Positions 8,397-18,997 of a DNA stretch of 64,000 nt are shown here, in pieces. A program made the translations under genes and the position numbers. The first letter of the stretch is position 1, and every line of letters starts with the position of its first letter. Source of the DNA: Herbaspirillum rhizosphaerae (GTDB taxonomy: Bacteria > Pseudomonadota > Gammaproteobacteria > Burkholderiales > Burkholderiaceae_D); the NCBI RefSeq assembly GCF_001189965.1, contig NZ_LFLU01000005.1, positions 62,001 to 126,000 of the forward strand, given 5' to 3'. The notes beneath the pieces are model-generated. The model did not search any database, was not told the origin of the DNA, and worked only from the letters and a program-made list of their open reading frames with translations.

Positions 8397-10193
8397 ATGC
8401 AGAACAAATTGACGCAACGAATGAGCATCCGACAGCTTTTTATCTGGCTGGTGATTGTGTTGGCCGTGCTGATGGGGTCTATCGTCAGCGTGACGCGCGC
8501 ACTCAAGGACGCCAACTCCAACCTGGACCGGGCGCATGAGTCGCGTTATTACTCGTTCGTGCTGGCCAACGAAATGCGGCGCAGCTCGGAAGACCTGACC
8601 AAGTTCGGCCGCGCCTATGTCACCACCGGCGACCCCAACGATGAAGAGCGTTACTACATCGTGCTCGACATTCGCAACGGCAAGCGCCCGCGTCCCAAGA
8701 ACTACGAGCGTTTCAATCTCGATCTTGTCACCGCCAAGCAAGTCAACAGCATGCCGTCCGACCCGGCCATGCCGCTGATCGACCTGATGAAACAGGCCGG
8801 CTTCACCGCGCAGGAACTGGCGAAGATGCAGGATGCAAAAAACAATTCCGACGCCTTGACCAAGATCGAGATCACGGCATTCAACGCCGTGAAGGGGCAG
8901 TTCGACGACGGCGCCGGCAACTTTACCGTGACGGGCGCGCCGAATCAGGCGATGGCGCAGGAACTGATGTTCGACCAGAACTACCGCAGCATGGTCGGCC
9001 GCATCATGGTGCCCATCAATGATTTCTTGCGAATGGTCGACGAGCGCACCGAAAAGCGCGTGAGCATTGCGCAGACGCGTTACTCGGAACTGGAGATGGT
9101 GATCTTCTCGCTGCTCGGCGCGTCCATGCTGCTGTTGCTGGTGTGTCTGTTCTTCACCTATCGCGTGATCCGTTCGCAACTGGGGGGCGAACCGAAGGAC
9201 GCCATGATGGTGTTGCGTAAAGTCGCGGAAGGCGACCTGACCGTCAAAGTGCCGGTATCGGCGAAAGACACCGGCAGCGTTTTGCACAGCACGCAGCAGA
9301 TGGTCGCCAAATGGACTGCCGTGATCGGCGACGTCAGCGGGACCGCGAGCTCGCTGGCATCGGCCTCCGAGCAAATCTCCGCCTCGTCGCAGGCGTTGAG
9401 CAAGAACGCCTCGCAGCAGGCATCCAACGTGGAAGAGACCAGCGCCTCGGTGGAAGAGATCACCGCCACCATTGCGCAGAACGCCGAGAACGCGCGCGTC
9501 ACCGACGGCATCGCCAGCAAGTCCGCCAACTCGGCCGCCGAGGGCGGCGAGGTGGTGCGCGAGACCGTGCTGGCGATGAAGCAGATTGCCGGCAAGATCG
9601 GCATCATCGACGACATCGCCTACCAGACCAATTTGCTGGCGCTGAACGCAGCCATCGAAGCGGCGCGCGCAGGAGAACACGGAAAGGGCTTTGCCGTGGT
9701 TGCCGCCGAAGTGCGAAAACTGGCCGAGCGCTCGCAGACAGCCGCGCAAGAAATCATCGCCGTCGCCGAGAACAGCGTGATGCTGGCGGAGAAAGCCGGC
9801 GGCTTGCTCGACCAGATGGTGCCGTCAATCCGCAGGACTGCCGATCTGGTGCAGGAAATCTCCGCTGCTTCGCGCGAGCAATCCGCCGGGCTGGAGCAAA
9901 TCAACAACGCGGTGCATCAGATGGCGCAGACCACCCAAATGACGGCATCGGCGTCGGAAGAATTGTCGTCGACCTCGGAAGAAATGAGTGCGCAGGCGAT
10001 GCAGTTGCAAGACCTGATCCTGTTCTTTCAGGTCGGAGAAGAAAAGCGCGCACCGGTAAAAAATACCGGCAAAGCCAGCAAGGTGGTCAATGAACCGCCA
10101 GCCATCAGCACCAAGTTCGTCAAGCCAAGCCGTATTTCCATGCTGGATGGCGGAGACGATCCGGTGGATGAATCCTCGTTCAAGCGTTTTTGA
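8397..10193 (+). CDS. Methyl-accepting chemotaxis protein
   Basis: Transmembrane chemoreceptor of 598 residues from ATG 8397, which has GGGAG five bases upstream; an ATG at 8376 is in frame but lacks a good ribosome site. Topology: TM1 about 10-33, periplasmic domain of about 200 residues, TM2 about 234-258, HAMP, then a long signalling hairpin whose tip ([19 protein letters not shown]) near 410 contacts CheA/CheW. Glu/Gln-rich methylation helices flank the tip. There is no C-terminal NWETF-like pentapeptide for CheR/CheB tethering. Ligand unknown; the sensor region contains [11 protein letters not shown], which I cannot assign to a known ligand family. Confidence 0.93.
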   Translation: MQNKLTQRMSIRQLFIWLVIVLAVLMGSIVSVTRALKDANSNLDRAHESRYYSFVLANEMRRSSEDLTKFGRAYVTTGDPNDEERYYIVLDIRNGKRPRPKNYERFNLDLVTAKQVNSMPSDPAMPLIDLMKQAGFTAQELAKMQDAKNNSDALTKIEITAFNAVKGQFDDGAGNFTVTGAPNQAMAQELMFDQNYRSMVGRIMVPINDFLRMVDERTEKRVSIAQTRYSELEMVIFSLLGASMLLLLVCLFFTYRVIRSQLGGEPKDAMMVLRKVAEGDLTVKVPVSAKDTGSVLHSTQQMVAKWTAVIGDVSGTASSLASASEQISASSQALSKNASQQASNVEETSASVEEITATIAQNAENARVTDGIASKSANSAAEGGEVVRETVLAMKQIAGKIGIIDDIAYQTNLLALNAAIEAARAGEHGKGFAVVAAEVRKLAERSQTAAQEIIAVAENSVMLAEKAGGLLDQMVPSIRRTADLVQEISAASREQSAGLEQINNAVHQMAQTTQMTASASEELSSTSEEMSAQAMQLQDLILFFQVGEEKRAPVKNTGKASKVVNEPPAISTKFVKPSRISMLDGGDDPVDESSFKRF

Positions 10194-10233
10194 TCCGATG
10201 ACACAGGGGGAATGACGCGAAGGAGGTGTGGAA

Positions 10234-11844
10234 ATGAAGTTATCCAATAAGCTTGCCGCCAGTTTTGTCTTTGCCGCGCTGTTGACGACTGCCGTCGGTA
10301 CCGACGGCATCGTCAATTTATTTCGCGTCAGTGGCATGCTGCAAGAAATCTACAGCTCGAATTTGCTGACTATCGTCAATTTGAGCCAGACCAACAAGAT
10401 CACATTCGATATCGCCAATTCGATGCAATCGATGGAAAAAACGGATCAACACGTCGAGCGCAAACGTATTGCCGATGCCTTGCGATTCAAGATCGACGAC
10501 CTGACGCGCGCCTATGGCAGCTACAAGGCAACCACGGTATTGAGCGATCTGGAAAAGGTGCAGCAGGCGCAAGCGGACCAACTGGTGGCGGCCTACATCA
10601 AGAAAATCGAATCGCGTCGCGACTATCTGCTGCGCGATGAAGACAGCAGGGGCGACCCGGAAGCCATCAAAAAAGACCTCGATAATCTGCACGTGCAGCT
10701 GGAAGCATTGATCGACGAAAACGTGCGTCAGGCGTTCGTCAATAAACAGCGCGCCGTCGCGCTCGAAAAGCAGAATCTGGAGCAGAGCATTGTGGTCATC
10801 GTGCTTGCTTTGCTGACGGCGATCATCCTCGGCATGTATACGCGGCGCATGTTCGTGCGGCAGATCGGCGGCGATCCGAGAGAAGTCATGCGCATCTTGC
10901 ACAAGATCGCCAACGGCGACCTCGATGTCAAACTGGATGTCGGGGACGTACGCAAAGGCAGCGTGCTGCATAGCGCACAGAGAATGCTGAACCGGCTGAC
11001 GGAGGTCTTGGGCGACGTCAAGGCGGCTAGCGTGACATTGGCTTCGGCCGCCGGACAGTTGACCGCGGCGGCTGAGCAGTTGAGCAAGAATTCGTCGCAG
11101 CAGGCTGCCGACTCCGAGGAAGCCAGCAGCGCTATCGGCCAGATCGCCAACACGGTGGGCATCAATACCGCCAACGCCAATCGCACCAACGAAATTGCAG
11201 GGGAGTCTGCGCGCACGGCATCCGAAGGGCGCGAAGCCGTGCGCGAGACGCTCGATGCGATGCGTGAGATCGCCGCCAAGATCAGCGTGATCGACGACAT
11301 TGCGTACCAGACCAACCTGCTGGCGTTGAATGCGGCCATTGAAGCGGCTCGCGCCGGCGAAAACGGCAAAGGTTTCGCCGTGGTCGCCAATGAGGTGCGC
11401 AAACTGGCCGAGCGCTCTCAGGTCGCCGCACAGGAAATCGTCGAAGTGTCCGAACGCAGCGTCGATCTTGCCGAGAAAGCCGGCAAGCTGCTGGAGAACA
11501 TGCTGCCGTCGATCCAGCAGACGGCGGATCTGGTTGACGGGATTTCACTGTCCGCGCGTGATCAGAATTCCAATCTGATGCAGATCCATGGCGCCATCGG
11601 CCAGATCACCCAGGCGATACAGTTGAATGCCGTAGCTTCGGAAGAGTTGTCCGCGACCTCGGAAGAAATGAGCGACCAGGCCAACCAGTTGCGCGACATG
11701 ATGCGTTACTTTTCGCTGCAGGAAGCCGGGAATGAGACCGTACAAGATGTGCCGATGCAGGCTCTGGCGGAGGGAAAATATTTGCCTCGCGTCGCAGGCG
11801 CTGCCGGGACGCATATGAAGAAATCAGTGTTGTCAGATGTTTGA
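10234..11844 (+). CDS. Methyl-accepting chemotaxis protein
   Basis: Second receptor of the operon, 536 residues from ATG 10234. AGGAGG lies seven bases upstream and decides the start over a GTG at 10228. TM1 is about 8-28; the periplasmic part is a predicted four-helix bundle of about 155 residues (4HB-like); TM2 is about 186-208; then HAMP and a signalling domain with the canonical tip near 357-375 identical to that of the preceding receptor. The signalling halves are close paralogues while the sensor halves differ. No C-terminal pentapeptide. Ligand not predictable. Confidence 0.93.
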   Translation: MKLSNKLAASFVFAALLTTAVGTDGIVNLFRVSGMLQEIYSSNLLTIVNLSQTNKITFDIANSMQSMEKTDQHVERKRIADALRFKIDDLTRAYGSYKATTVLSDLEKVQQAQADQLVAAYIKKIESRRDYLLRDEDSRGDPEAIKKDLDNLHVQLEALIDENVRQAFVNKQRAVALEKQNLEQSIVVIVLALLTAIILGMYTRRMFVRQIGGDPREVMRILHKIANGDLDVKLDVGDVRKGSVLHSAQRMLNRLTEVLGDVKAASVTLASAAGQLTAAAEQLSKNSSQQAADSEEASSAIGQIANTVGINTANANRTNEIAGESARTASEGREAVRETLDAMREIAAKISVIDDIAYQTNLLALNAAIEAARAGENGKGFAVVANEVRKLAERSQVAAQEIVEVSERSVDLAEKAGKLLENMLPSIQQTADLVDGISLSARDQNSNLMQIHGAIGQITQAIQLNAVASEELSATSEEMSDQANQLRDMMRYFSLQEAGNETVQDVPMQALAEGKYLPRVAGAAGTHMKKSVLSDV

Positions 11845-11855
11845 GGAGTACGCGT

Positions 11856-12413
11856 ATGCCCAGTTTATCGCTGAACGGTGAATCGTCGTTCGCCAAATCT
11901 CAGCAACAGGAAGCGGTGCTGAGCCGCCAGTTCCTGACGTTCATGCTGGGTGAAGAAATGTTCGCCATGCCTATCGATGATATCCGTGAAATCATCGAAT
12001 TTTGCAGCCTGACAGAAGTGCCGTTGATGCCCAACTTCTTGCGCGGGGTGATCAACCTGCGCGGCGCGGTGGTGCCGGTCATCGATCTGTCGGTGCGTTT
12101 CGGCCGTGCGCCGACGCCGGTCGCCAAGCGCACCTGCATCGTCATCATGGAAGTCACGCAAGAAGAGCAGACCATGTTGCTGGGCGTGATGGTCGATGCC
12201 GTGCGCGCCGTGCTGACCGTGGAAAACGACAAGGTCGAGCCGCCGCTGACTTTTGGCGCCAGGCTGCGCGCAGACTTTGTCGAAGGCATGATCAATATCA
12301 AGGACCGCTTCATCGTGGTGCTGGATGTCGGCGCGGTATTGTCGGTGGACGAATTGTCGAGTCTGATGGGCATGGCTGCGATTGAAGAACTCAATACGCC
12401 GTCAGGCAGCTGA
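11856..12413 (+). CDS. cheW: Chemotaxis adaptor CheW
   Basis: Adaptor linking MCP tips to CheA. 185 residues from ATG 11856, preceded by GAGGAG; the CheW domain occupies about residues 22-165, with the characteristic MPNFLRGVINLRGAVVPVIDL segment split across beta strands (only partly quoted: NLRGAVVPVIDL). It starts 11 bases after the preceding MCP gene. A short extra C-terminal tail after the domain has no recognisable motif. Confidence 0.94.
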   Translation: MPSLSLNGESSFAKSQQQEAVLSRQFLTFMLGEEMFAMPIDDIREIIEFCSLTEVPLMPNFLRGVINLRGAVVPVIDLSVRFGRAPTPVAKRTCIVIMEVTQEEQTMLLGVMVDAVRAVLTVENDKVEPPLTFGARLRADFVEGMINIKDRFIVVLDVGAVLSVDELSSLMGMAAIEELNTPSGS

Positions 12414-12499
12414 GGCTATGATGAAGACGTCATCGGTATGAATATGCCCGGAAGCAATTCCGGCGGCAGATACGGCAGGTCAATCGTGGGAGTCGGCAG

Positions 12500-13330
12500 A
12501 TGAATTCCAGCCTCGAGTCGATGGCACTGGATGTCAGTGATCAGGAAATGCTGTTGTATCAACAGCTTTTCAAGCACTACATCGGCTTGTACCTGCCGTT
12601 CTCGAAGAAAGCATTGCTATGCAGCCGCCTCTCGCGCCGGCTGGGCGAGCTCGGGCTTGCAGATTTGCGGGAATATTACGCGCTGATTTCTGCGCCGCAG
12701 GAAGAGGAAGAGCGGCAACGCGCCATCGACCTGATCACGACCAACGAGACGTATTTCTTCCGCGAGCAAAAACACTTTGATGCCTTGCGCGACGAGATCC
12801 TGCCGGAAATGTCATCGCGGCAGGAACTCAAGATCTGGAGCGCCGCCAGTTCTTCCGGCGAAGAAGCCTATTCCATCGCCATGCTGCTCGATGATTGCCG
12901 CGGTCATCATCCATGGACCATCTTTGCCTCCGACATCAGCCTGCGCGTGCTGAGCTTTGCGCGCCGCGCCCTGTATCCGATGGTGCGCGGAGAGCATATC
13001 CCGAAACCGTATCTGTCGCGCTATTGCCTTTGCGGCACCGGCGAATATGAGGGACATTTCCTGATCGACCAGCGGATTCGCAAACGCGTCGTCTTTGAGC
13101 AACGCAACCTGCTGAACCTGCCGTCGGAAATGGATCAGAAATTCGACATCGTGTTCTTGCGCAACGTGATTATCTATTTCGATTTTCCAACCAAGGTGGA
13201 TGTGATCCGGGCCGTCATTCAGAAGATCCGACCCGGCGGCTGGCTGATCGTCGGCCACTCGGAATCGCTGCACGGCATGCCGCTTGATCTGCAGATGCAT
13301 GCGCCTTCGATTTACCGGAGACCGCTATGA
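12500..13330 (+). CDS. cheR: Chemotaxis protein methyltransferase CheR
   Basis: S-adenosylmethionine-dependent methylation of MCP glutamates, giving adaptation. 276 residues: N-terminal helical domain, then a Rossmann methyltransferase domain with the SAM-binding IWSAASSSGEEAYS segment near 113, FASDIS near 138, and FLRNVIIYFD near 214. It lacks a TPR tail. The stop overlaps cheD by four bases (ATGA). The spacing of 86 bases from cheW is the largest gap in this part of the operon. Confidence 0.95.
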   Translation: MNSSLESMALDVSDQEMLLYQQLFKHYIGLYLPFSKKALLCSRLSRRLGELGLADLREYYALISAPQEEEERQRAIDLITTNETYFFREQKHFDALRDEILPEMSSRQELKIWSAASSSGEEAYSIAMLLDDCRGHHPWTIFASDISLRVLSFARRALYPMVRGEHIPKPYLSRYCLCGTGEYEGHFLIDQRIRKRVVFEQRNLLNLPSEMDQKFDIVFLRNVIIYFDFPTKVDVIRAVIQKIRPGGWLIVGHSESLHGMPLDLQMHAPSIYRRPL

Positions 13331-13893
13331 CCGAACGCGTCTTCGTCAATCTCGGGGAAGTGTATTTCGGCCAGGGCGACGTGCAGGTCGAGACCTTGCT
13401 GGGTTCGTGCGTGGCCATCACGTTCTGGCATCCGGTCCGGCATCTGGGGGGATTGTGTCATTTCCTGCTGCCGGCGCGGCGCCTGCATCGCGAAGAGAAC
13501 GCGCATGCCGAGCCGGACGGGCGTTACGGCGACGAGGCGCTGGTGCGCCTGCTCAGCGAAGTGCGTAAGCACGATACGCGGGTCGCCGATTACCGGGTGA
13601 AGGTTTTCGGCGGCGGCAACGTCCTGGGTTTGCCGGCATCGAAAGTGCGAATCGGGCAGGCCAATGTCGACTTTGCGCTGGAGGCATTGCAGCGGCAGCA
13701 GATACCGATCACGGCGCAGGACATCGCCGGCGACGGCTATCGTTATCTGCGTTTCGATATGAATAACGGCGACGTCTGGGTGCGGCGCGGACACGGCGTC
13801 ATGCACGATATGGAAAAGGTCCCGGCAGGACGAATCGGCGCACCTGTGCCGACGCCGGCCGCCGATGTGTTGCTGGAGAGGGGGCGGGAATGA
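13327..13893 (+). CDS. cheD: Chemoreceptor glutamine deamidase CheD
   Basis: Deamidates specific receptor glutamines to methylatable glutamates. 188 residues. The catalytic Cys28 (GSCVAI), His45 (GGLCHF) and a Thr at 23 are visible. It overlaps cheR and cheB by four bases each, so the three adaptation enzymes are translationally coupled. The C-terminal 30 residues are extra and low in complexity. In some species CheD also interacts with CheC, which is not present in this window. Confidence 0.94.
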   Translation: MTERVFVNLGEVYFGQGDVQVETLLGSCVAITFWHPVRHLGGLCHFLLPARRLHREENAHAEPDGRYGDEALVRLLSEVRKHDTRVADYRVKVFGGGNVLGLPASKVRIGQANVDFALEALQRQQIPITAQDIAGDGYRYLRFDMNNGDVWVRRGHGVMHDMEKVPAGRIGAPVPTPAADVLLERGRE

Positions 13894-15050
13894 CGATCAA
13901 GGTCATGATTGTCGATGATTCGTCGGTGGTCCGTCAGGTGATCCAGGATCTGATTGCGCCGTGCCACGATATTGCCGTGATCTCCACGGCGCCGGATCCG
14001 ATTTTTGCCATGGCGAAGATGCGCGCCAACTGGCCCGACGTCATCATTCTGGACATCGAAATGCCGCGCATGGACGGCATCACGTTCCTGCGCCAGATCA
14101 TGGCGATCAGGCCGACCCCTGTGGTGATCTGCTCATCGCTGGCCGAACGCAGCGCTACGGTCACAATGGAGGCGCTGGCAGCCGGTGCGGTCGGCATCAT
14201 CACCAAACCTTCATTGGGCATCCGCGATTTTTTGCAGGACAGTTCGGAAGATCTCATTGCCGCCATTCGCGCGGCATCGCATGCACGCTTGCGTCGCACG
14301 CACGGTAGCAACAGCGCCGCAGGCACGAATGCTGCAAGTGCAACGAATGGCTCCCATACCGGCATGGAGATGGAGAGGCTGTTGCGCGCGGAGGTGTCGC
14401 CTGCAGTCAAACCGGACAGCACGCGCTTGACTGCGGACGCGATTCTGGAGCCGCCAGGTTTCCTGGACGGATTGATTCCTATTACATCGAAGATTGTGGC
14501 GATCGGCGCGTCGACCGGCGGACCGCAGGCATTGGAAAGAGTGTTGAAAGCGGTGGGAGAGGACAGTCCCGGGCTGGTGATCGTGCAGCACATGCCGGAA
14601 AAATTCACGCAGAGTTTTGCGAAACGGCTCGATTCGATCTCCGCCATCCAGGTCAAGGAAGCCGAACATCACGACCTGGTGTTGCCCGGACGCGCATTAG
14701 TTGCGCCTGGTGGTTCGCACATGATGGTCAGGCGCGATGGTGTGCAGTACTATGTAGAAGTCATCGGGGGGCCGCTGGTCAGCCGCCACAGGCCGTCGGT
14801 GGATGTGCTGTTTCGCTCCGTGGCCAAGGCCGCCGGCAAGAACGCCGTAGGCATCATCATGACCGGCATGGGCGACGACGGTGCGCATGGCATGAAGGAA
14901 ATGCGCGAGTGCGGTGCAGCGACGTACGCGCAGGATGAAAATAGCTGTGTCGTGTTCGGCATGCCGAAAGAAGCGATGTTGCTGGGTGGTGTGGGCGATG
15001 TCGTTTCTCTTGAAAACATCTCTTCCGTAATTGACAGATATGGTTACTAA
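13890..15050 (+). CDS. cheB: Chemotaxis methylesterase/response regulator CheB
   Basis: Phosphorylation-activated demethylation and deamidation of receptors. 386 residues: receiver domain with phospho-acceptor Asp in [11 protein letters not shown] near 56; a linker of about 70 residues; methylesterase domain with catalytic Ser in GASTGGP (near 207), His in VQHMPE and Asp in MGDDGAHG. All catalytic residues are present. It overlaps cheD by four bases, and the next gene's ATG lies inside its 3' end. Confidence 0.95.
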   Translation: MTIKVMIVDDSSVVRQVIQDLIAPCHDIAVISTAPDPIFAMAKMRANWPDVIILDIEMPRMDGITFLRQIMAIRPTPVVICSSLAERSATVTMEALAAGAVGIITKPSLGIRDFLQDSSEDLIAAIRAASHARLRRTHGSNSAAGTNAASATNGSHTGMEMERLLRAEVSPAVKPDSTRLTADAILEPPGFLDGLIPITSKIVAIGASTGGPQALERVLKAVGEDSPGLVIVQHMPEKFTQSFAKRLDSISAIQVKEAEHHDLVLPGRALVAPGGSHMMVRRDGVQYYVEVIGGPLVSRHRPSVDVLFRSVAKAAGKNAVGIIMTGMGDDGAHGMKEMRECGAATYAQDENSCVVFGMPKEAMLLGGVGDVVSLENISSVIDRYGY

Positions 15051-16311
15051 ATTGACGCCCTTTCCAATAGAAACCTTGTTGATTGTCGATGACAGCCCGT
15101 TGCAGCGTTTGCATACGGTGGGTCTGATGCGCGACCTCGGTGTCGAGATGATCTATGAAGCCGGCGACGGGCATGAAGCGCTGGAGCTGCTGGCGTTGCT
15201 GCGTTTGCCGCCGAGCCTGGTGATTGTGGATCTGGAAATGCCGGGCATGGACGGTGTCGAATTCATCCAGCAGTTGCAGGCCAGGAATCTGCACTTCCCC
15301 TTGATCGTCGCTTCCAGCCGCGAGCGATCGCTGCTGGCGTCGGTGGAGACCATGATAGAAGCGCTCGGCATGCATGTGCTGGGCGCGCTGCAAAAGCCGT
15401 TGAATCAGGAAAAAATCCTGGGTGCACTGAATTCCTCCGGCAGCAATCTTTCCCTGCCGCAAAAAGATCCGACCCTGCCCGTCGTCACCGAGGCGGAACT
15501 GGCCGAGGCCATCCGCAATCATGAGGTGATTGCCTATTATCAGCCCAAGGTCGATATTCGCACCGGCATGCTCAAGGGCGTGGAAGCGTTGGCGCGCTGG
15601 ATGCATCCGCAAGCCGGCGTGATTCCGCCGAATCACTTCATCCCGTTGGCCGAAAGCAGCGGCCTGATCCACGAACTGACCTTGTCGATGCTGGCGCAGG
15701 CCATGGCGCAGGCCGCATTGTGGAATGAGCGCGGCTTGTCGCTGAAGGTGGCGGTGAATCTGTCGCCGCTGTCGCTCGACATCCCCAGTTTCGTGCAGAA
15801 GGTGTCCGACCTGCTGGCCCAGCATGCCTTGCTGGCGGAACAGATCGTGCTGGAGATCACCGAGAGTTCGGTGGTGGCGAACCTGGGTAGTGCGCTCGGC
15901 ACGCTGGCGCGTTTCCGCCTCAAGGGTTTCGGCCTGTCGATCGACGATTACGGCACCGGCTTTTCATCGATGCAGCAACTGGCGCGCATCCCTTTCACCG
16001 AACTGAAGATCGATCGCTCGTTTGTGCACGGTGCGCATGCACGCCAGAATCTGCGCGTGATTTTGCAGTCGGCGCTCGATATGGCCAAGCGGCTGGAGCT
16101 GGTGACGGTGGCGGAGGGGATCGAGACGATCGAAGACTGGCGTTTGCTGCAGGACTCGGGTTGCACGCTGGGGCAGGGTTACCTGATCGCCAAACCGATG
16201 CTGCCGAGCGAACTGCCGATCTGGCTCAAAGGCCATCATCGCCGCCTGGCCGAGCTCCGCCCGCAGCAGGATGCCGCGAACGGCGCCGAAGGCGCCGATC
16301 ACGACAACTGA
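15040..16311 (+). CDS. Response regulator with EAL (c-di-GMP phosphodiesterase) domain
   Basis: 423 residues from ATG 15040, inside the last 11 bases of cheB, so it is coupled to the chemotaxis operon. Receiver domain first (DD near 18; phospho-acceptor Asp in [11 protein letters not shown]), then an EAL domain from about 150 to 400. Catalytic signatures are intact: [36 protein letters not shown] and QGYLIAKP, so hydrolysis of cyclic di-GMP to pGpG is expected. There is no DNA-binding part. It probably ties chemosensory phosphorylation to c-di-GMP level and thus to motility-sessility decisions. A TTG three codons upstream is an alternative start. Confidence 0.9.
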   Translation: MVTKLTPFPIETLLIVDDSPLQRLHTVGLMRDLGVEMIYEAGDGHEALELLALLRLPPSLVIVDLEMPGMDGVEFIQQLQARNLHFPLIVASSRERSLLASVETMIEALGMHVLGALQKPLNQEKILGALNSSGSNLSLPQKDPTLPVVTEAELAEAIRNHEVIAYYQPKVDIRTGMLKGVEALARWMHPQAGVIPPNHFIPLAESSGLIHELTLSMLAQAMAQAALWNERGLSLKVAVNLSPLSLDIPSFVQKVSDLLAQHALLAEQIVLEITESSVVANLGSALGTLARFRLKGFGLSIDDYGTGFSSMQQLARIPFTELKIDRSFVHGAHARQNLRVILQSALDMAKRLELVTVAEGIETIEDWRLLQDSGCTLGQGYLIAKPMLPSELPIWLKGHHRRLAELRPQQDAANGAEGADHDN

Positions 16312-16370
16312 TCGACGCTCGTGTATCGCGCAGCGTCTGCCGGCGCACCTGTATTTCTTTTGGTGATTGA

Positions 16371-16877
16371 TCAGCCGCCGAGGCGTTGAATCGCCTGGTC
16401 CGCCACAGCTGCGCGCAAGTCCTGCGCCGCACCGACGCCGGGGATGACAACGGCGGGATCGATATCCAGCAGGGGAATCAGCACGAAGGCGCGTTGCGTC
16501 ATGCGCGGATGCGGCACCGTCAATACGTCGTCGGCGATAGTCCGGTCGCCGTAGAGCAAGATATCCAGATCCAGCGTACGCGGCGCATTGCGATAGGGGC
16601 GTTCGCGTCCGTGTGCCTGTTCGATCTCTTGCAATGCCTTCAGCAAGTCATGCGGCGTCAAGGCGGTGATGAGTTGCGCTACGGCGTTGACATAGTCGTC
16701 GCCGCCGGCGTCCACCGGTGCGGTGCGGTACAAAGGGGATTGTGCAGAGAGCGTGGTGTGCGGCAATTGCGCCAGCCGGCGCAAGGCGTCTTCCACCGTC
16801 GCGCGGGCGTCGCCCAGGTTGCCGCCGATGCCGATATAGGCGGTCGTCGGCGTTGCGACGGATCCGGCCAGGATCAT
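16371..16877 (-). CDS. folK: 2-amino-4-hydroxy-6-hydroxymethyldihydropteridine pyrophosphokinase
   Basis: Transfers pyrophosphate from ATP to the pterin precursor of folate. 168 residues from ATG 16877. HPPK signatures are visible: YIGIGGNLGD at the N-terminus, the RTAPV segment, and RTLDLDILLYGD with the metal-binding Asp pair, then HPRMTQRAFVL. The start overlaps the pcnB stop by four bases, so it is the last gene of the AI-2E-hda-HAD-pcnB-folK operon. The long frame that continues upstream over pcnB is not coding. Confidence 0.95.
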   Translation of the reverse strand: MILAGSVATPTTAYIGIGGNLGDARATVEDALRRLAQLPHTTLSAQSPLYRTAPVDAGGDDYVNAVAQLITALTPHDLLKALQEIEQAHGRERPYRNAPRTLDLDILLYGDRTIADDVLTVPHPRMTQRAFVLIPLLDIDPAVVIPGVGAAQDLRAAVADQAIQRLGG

Positions 16878-18301
16878 GCCTCGCCGTCGTTCGATGGCTT
16901 GTCGGCGCCGCCGCTCTTGCTGCGATTGCGGCCGCCGCGGCGTTTGCGTTTCTTGGCCGGACCGGCATTGGGGCTCGAGCCCGGGCCGGCGCCTGCTCCT
17001 GCGCCGGCGTTGCTGCTGCCGGCGTTTGTCGGTTTGCGCGACAGCAGGACTTCGCGTTCCGGCGCATCGCCGTCGATGAATGCGGTCCACCAGTCGCCCA
17101 GTTCCGCATCGATTTCGCCGGACGCGCAGCGCAGCAGCAGGAAGTCGTATCCGGCGCGCAGGCGCAGATGTTCCAGCAGCTTGTACGGCGCCTTGCCGGT
17201 GCGGCGTTCGAAGCGCGGCTGCATGGCCCAGATGTCGCGCATGTCGGAAGCGATCTTGCGTTGCAGTGCGAGCTTTTCGGTCTGTGCGTTGAGCACATCG
17301 TCGGCGGCCAGATGCAGCGCCGGGATCGGATATTCGCCGGCCGCCTGATAGGCGCGCCATTTTTCCAGCACCTGATGCCACAGCAGCGATGCGAACAGGA
17401 AGCCCGGCGAGACCGGCTTGCCTTGCTTGATGCGGGCGTCGGTATTGGCCAGCGCCAGGGTAACGAATTTTTCGCCGAGCGGTTGTTCCAGCACGACGTC
17501 GAGCAGCGGCAGCAAGCCGTGATGCAGGCCTTGCTTGCGCAATTGCTGCAGGCAGGCGAGGGCGTGGCCGCTCATGAGCAGCTTGAGCATTTCGTCGAAC
17601 ACGCGCGCTGCCGGCACGTTGTCGATCAGCGGCGCCATGACCGCGATCGGTGCGCTGCTGGCGGGATCGATATTGAATTTGAGCTTGGCGGCGAAGCGCA
17701 CCACGCGCAGCATGCGCACCGGATCTTCGCGATAGCGCGCTTCCGGTTCGCCGATGATGCGCAGCGTCTTGGCGCGGATGTCGGCGATGCCGCCGTGATA
17801 ATCCAGCACGCTTTGCGAGGCCGGATCGTAGTACATCGCGTTGATGGTGAAGTCGCGCCGCACGGCGTCTTCGTGCTGCTCGCCGAAGGTGTTGTCGCGC
17901 AGCACGCGGCCGTGTTCATCCTTGGGCGCCATGTCGGCCGAGGCGCCGCGGAAGGTGGTGACCTCGATCAGCTCCTGGCCGAACATCACGTGCACGATCT
18001 GGAAGCGGCGGCCGATGATGAAGGCGCGGCGGAACAGTTGCTTGACCTGCTCCGGCGTGGCGTTGGTGGCGACGTCGAAGTCCTTGGGCTTGACCGACAG
18101 CAGCAGGTCGCGCACGGCGCCGCCGACGATGAAGGCCTTGAAGCCGGCGTCCTGCAAGGTCTGCGTCACGCGGATGGCGTTGGGCGACACCAGCTGCAGG
18201 TCGATGCCATGCTGCTTCTGACTCAGGATGGTCGGCTCGGTGGAGGAGGCTGCGTCCTTCTTGTTCTTGCCGAGGATCGAGCGGATGAACTTTTTAATCA
18301 T
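16874..18301 (-). CDS. pcnB: Poly(A) polymerase I
   Basis: Adds 3' poly(A) tails to RNA, promoting decay. 475 residues of the class II nucleotidyltransferase/tRNA CCA-adding superfamily: GGAVRDLLL with the DFDVATNA catalytic Asp pair near 76, the DFTINAMYYD segment, and the GEPEARYREDPVRMLRVVRFAAKL region (partly quoted: REDPVRMLR). The basic, Gly/Ser-rich C-terminal tail (KKRKRRGGRNRSK) fits RNA binding and is typical of PcnB rather than of CCA-adding enzymes. It overlaps folK. Confidence 0.93.
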   Translation of the reverse strand: MIKKFIRSILGKNKKDAASSTEPTILSQKQHGIDLQLVSPNAIRVTQTLQDAGFKAFIVGGAVRDLLLSVKPKDFDVATNATPEQVKQLFRRAFIIGRRFQIVHVMFGQELIEVTTFRGASADMAPKDEHGRVLRDNTFGEQHEDAVRRDFTINAMYYDPASQSVLDYHGGIADIRAKTLRIIGEPEARYREDPVRMLRVVRFAAKLKFNIDPASSAPIAVMAPLIDNVPAARVFDEMLKLLMSGHALACLQQLRKQGLHHGLLPLLDVVLEQPLGEKFVTLALANTDARIKQGKPVSPGFLFASLLWHQVLEKWRAYQAAGEYPIPALHLAADDVLNAQTEKLALQRKIASDMRDIWAMQPRFERRTGKAPYKLLEHLRLRAGYDFLLLRCASGEIDAELGDWWTAFIDGDAPEREVLLSRKPTNAGSSNAGAGAGAGPGSSPNAGPAKKRKRRGGRNRSKSGGADKPSNDGEA

Positions 18302-18322
18302 TGCGTTTCAGTTTGATTTTTA

Positions 18323-18997
18323 TCATTGCGCGTCGAAGAGATTCAGAATCGGCCAGCCTTTGGCGATTGCATGTGCCTTGAGCTTGTCGTTGGGATTGGT
18401 GGCGACCGGATGCGTGACGCGCGAGAGCAGCGGGATGTCGTTTTGCGAGTCGCTGTAGAAATGGCTTTGTTCGTAATCGGCGATGGTCTTGCCGAGCGTC
18501 TTGAGCCAGGCTTCGGTGTGCGTCACCTTGCCTTCGGCGTAAGTCGGCGTGCCCAGCAAGCGGCCGGTGATGTTGCCCTCGGCGTCCAGTTCCGGCAGCG
18601 CGGCGATCAGGTGATGCACTTTGAACAGTTTGGCGATCGGTTCGGTGACGAAGCTGTTGGTGGCGGTGATGATGGCGACGGTGTCGCCGGCATCGAGATG
18701 TTTCTGCACTACGGCGACGGCGGCGGGCACCATGGCCGGTTTGATGACTTCTTCCATGAATTGCGCATGCCAGTCGTCGAGTTGCTTGCGCGGGAATCTG
18801 GACAGCGTGCCGAACGCGAATTCCAGATACTTCACCGGGTCCAGCGTGCCGGCCTGGTAGTGGGCATACCATTCATTGTTGGCCTTGCGGAACGCATCGG
18901 CGTCGATGGCGCCGGTGCGGGACAGGAACTCACCCCACTCGTGGTCGGAGTCGATGGGAATCAGGGTATGGTCGAGGTCAAATAAGGCGAGATTCAT
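18323..18997 (-). CDS. HAD-IB family phosphatase
   Basis: 224 residues. HAD motif I is DLDHTL (nucleophile Asp7, acid/base Asp9), motif II is the Thr in IITATN, motif III Lys in the following helix, and motif IV SDSQNDIPLL. It is close to SerB and to the HAD-IB enzymes annotated as histidinol-phosphatase in Betaproteobacteria, so it is a small-molecule phosphatase of uncertain substrate. It overlaps hda by four bases and lies 21 bases before pcnB. Confidence 0.88.
   Translation of the reverse strand: MNLALFDLDHTLIPIDSDHEWGEFLSRTGAIDADAFRKANNEWYAHYQAGTLDPVKYLEFAFGTLSRFPRKQLDDWHAQFMEEVIKPAMVPAAVAVVQKHLDAGDTVAIITATNSFVTEPIAKLFKVHHLIAALPELDAEGNITGRLLGTPTYAEGKVTHTEAWLKTLGKTIADYEQSHFYSDSQNDIPLLSRVTHPVATNPNDKLKAHAIAKGWPILNLFDAQ

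Noticed and set aside
6600-9749. Minus-strand open frame of about 1050 codons opposite cheA and the first MCP gene
   Set aside because: Spans two real genes and the gap between them, with the same His/Arg/Gln-rich shadow composition; no recognisable domain.
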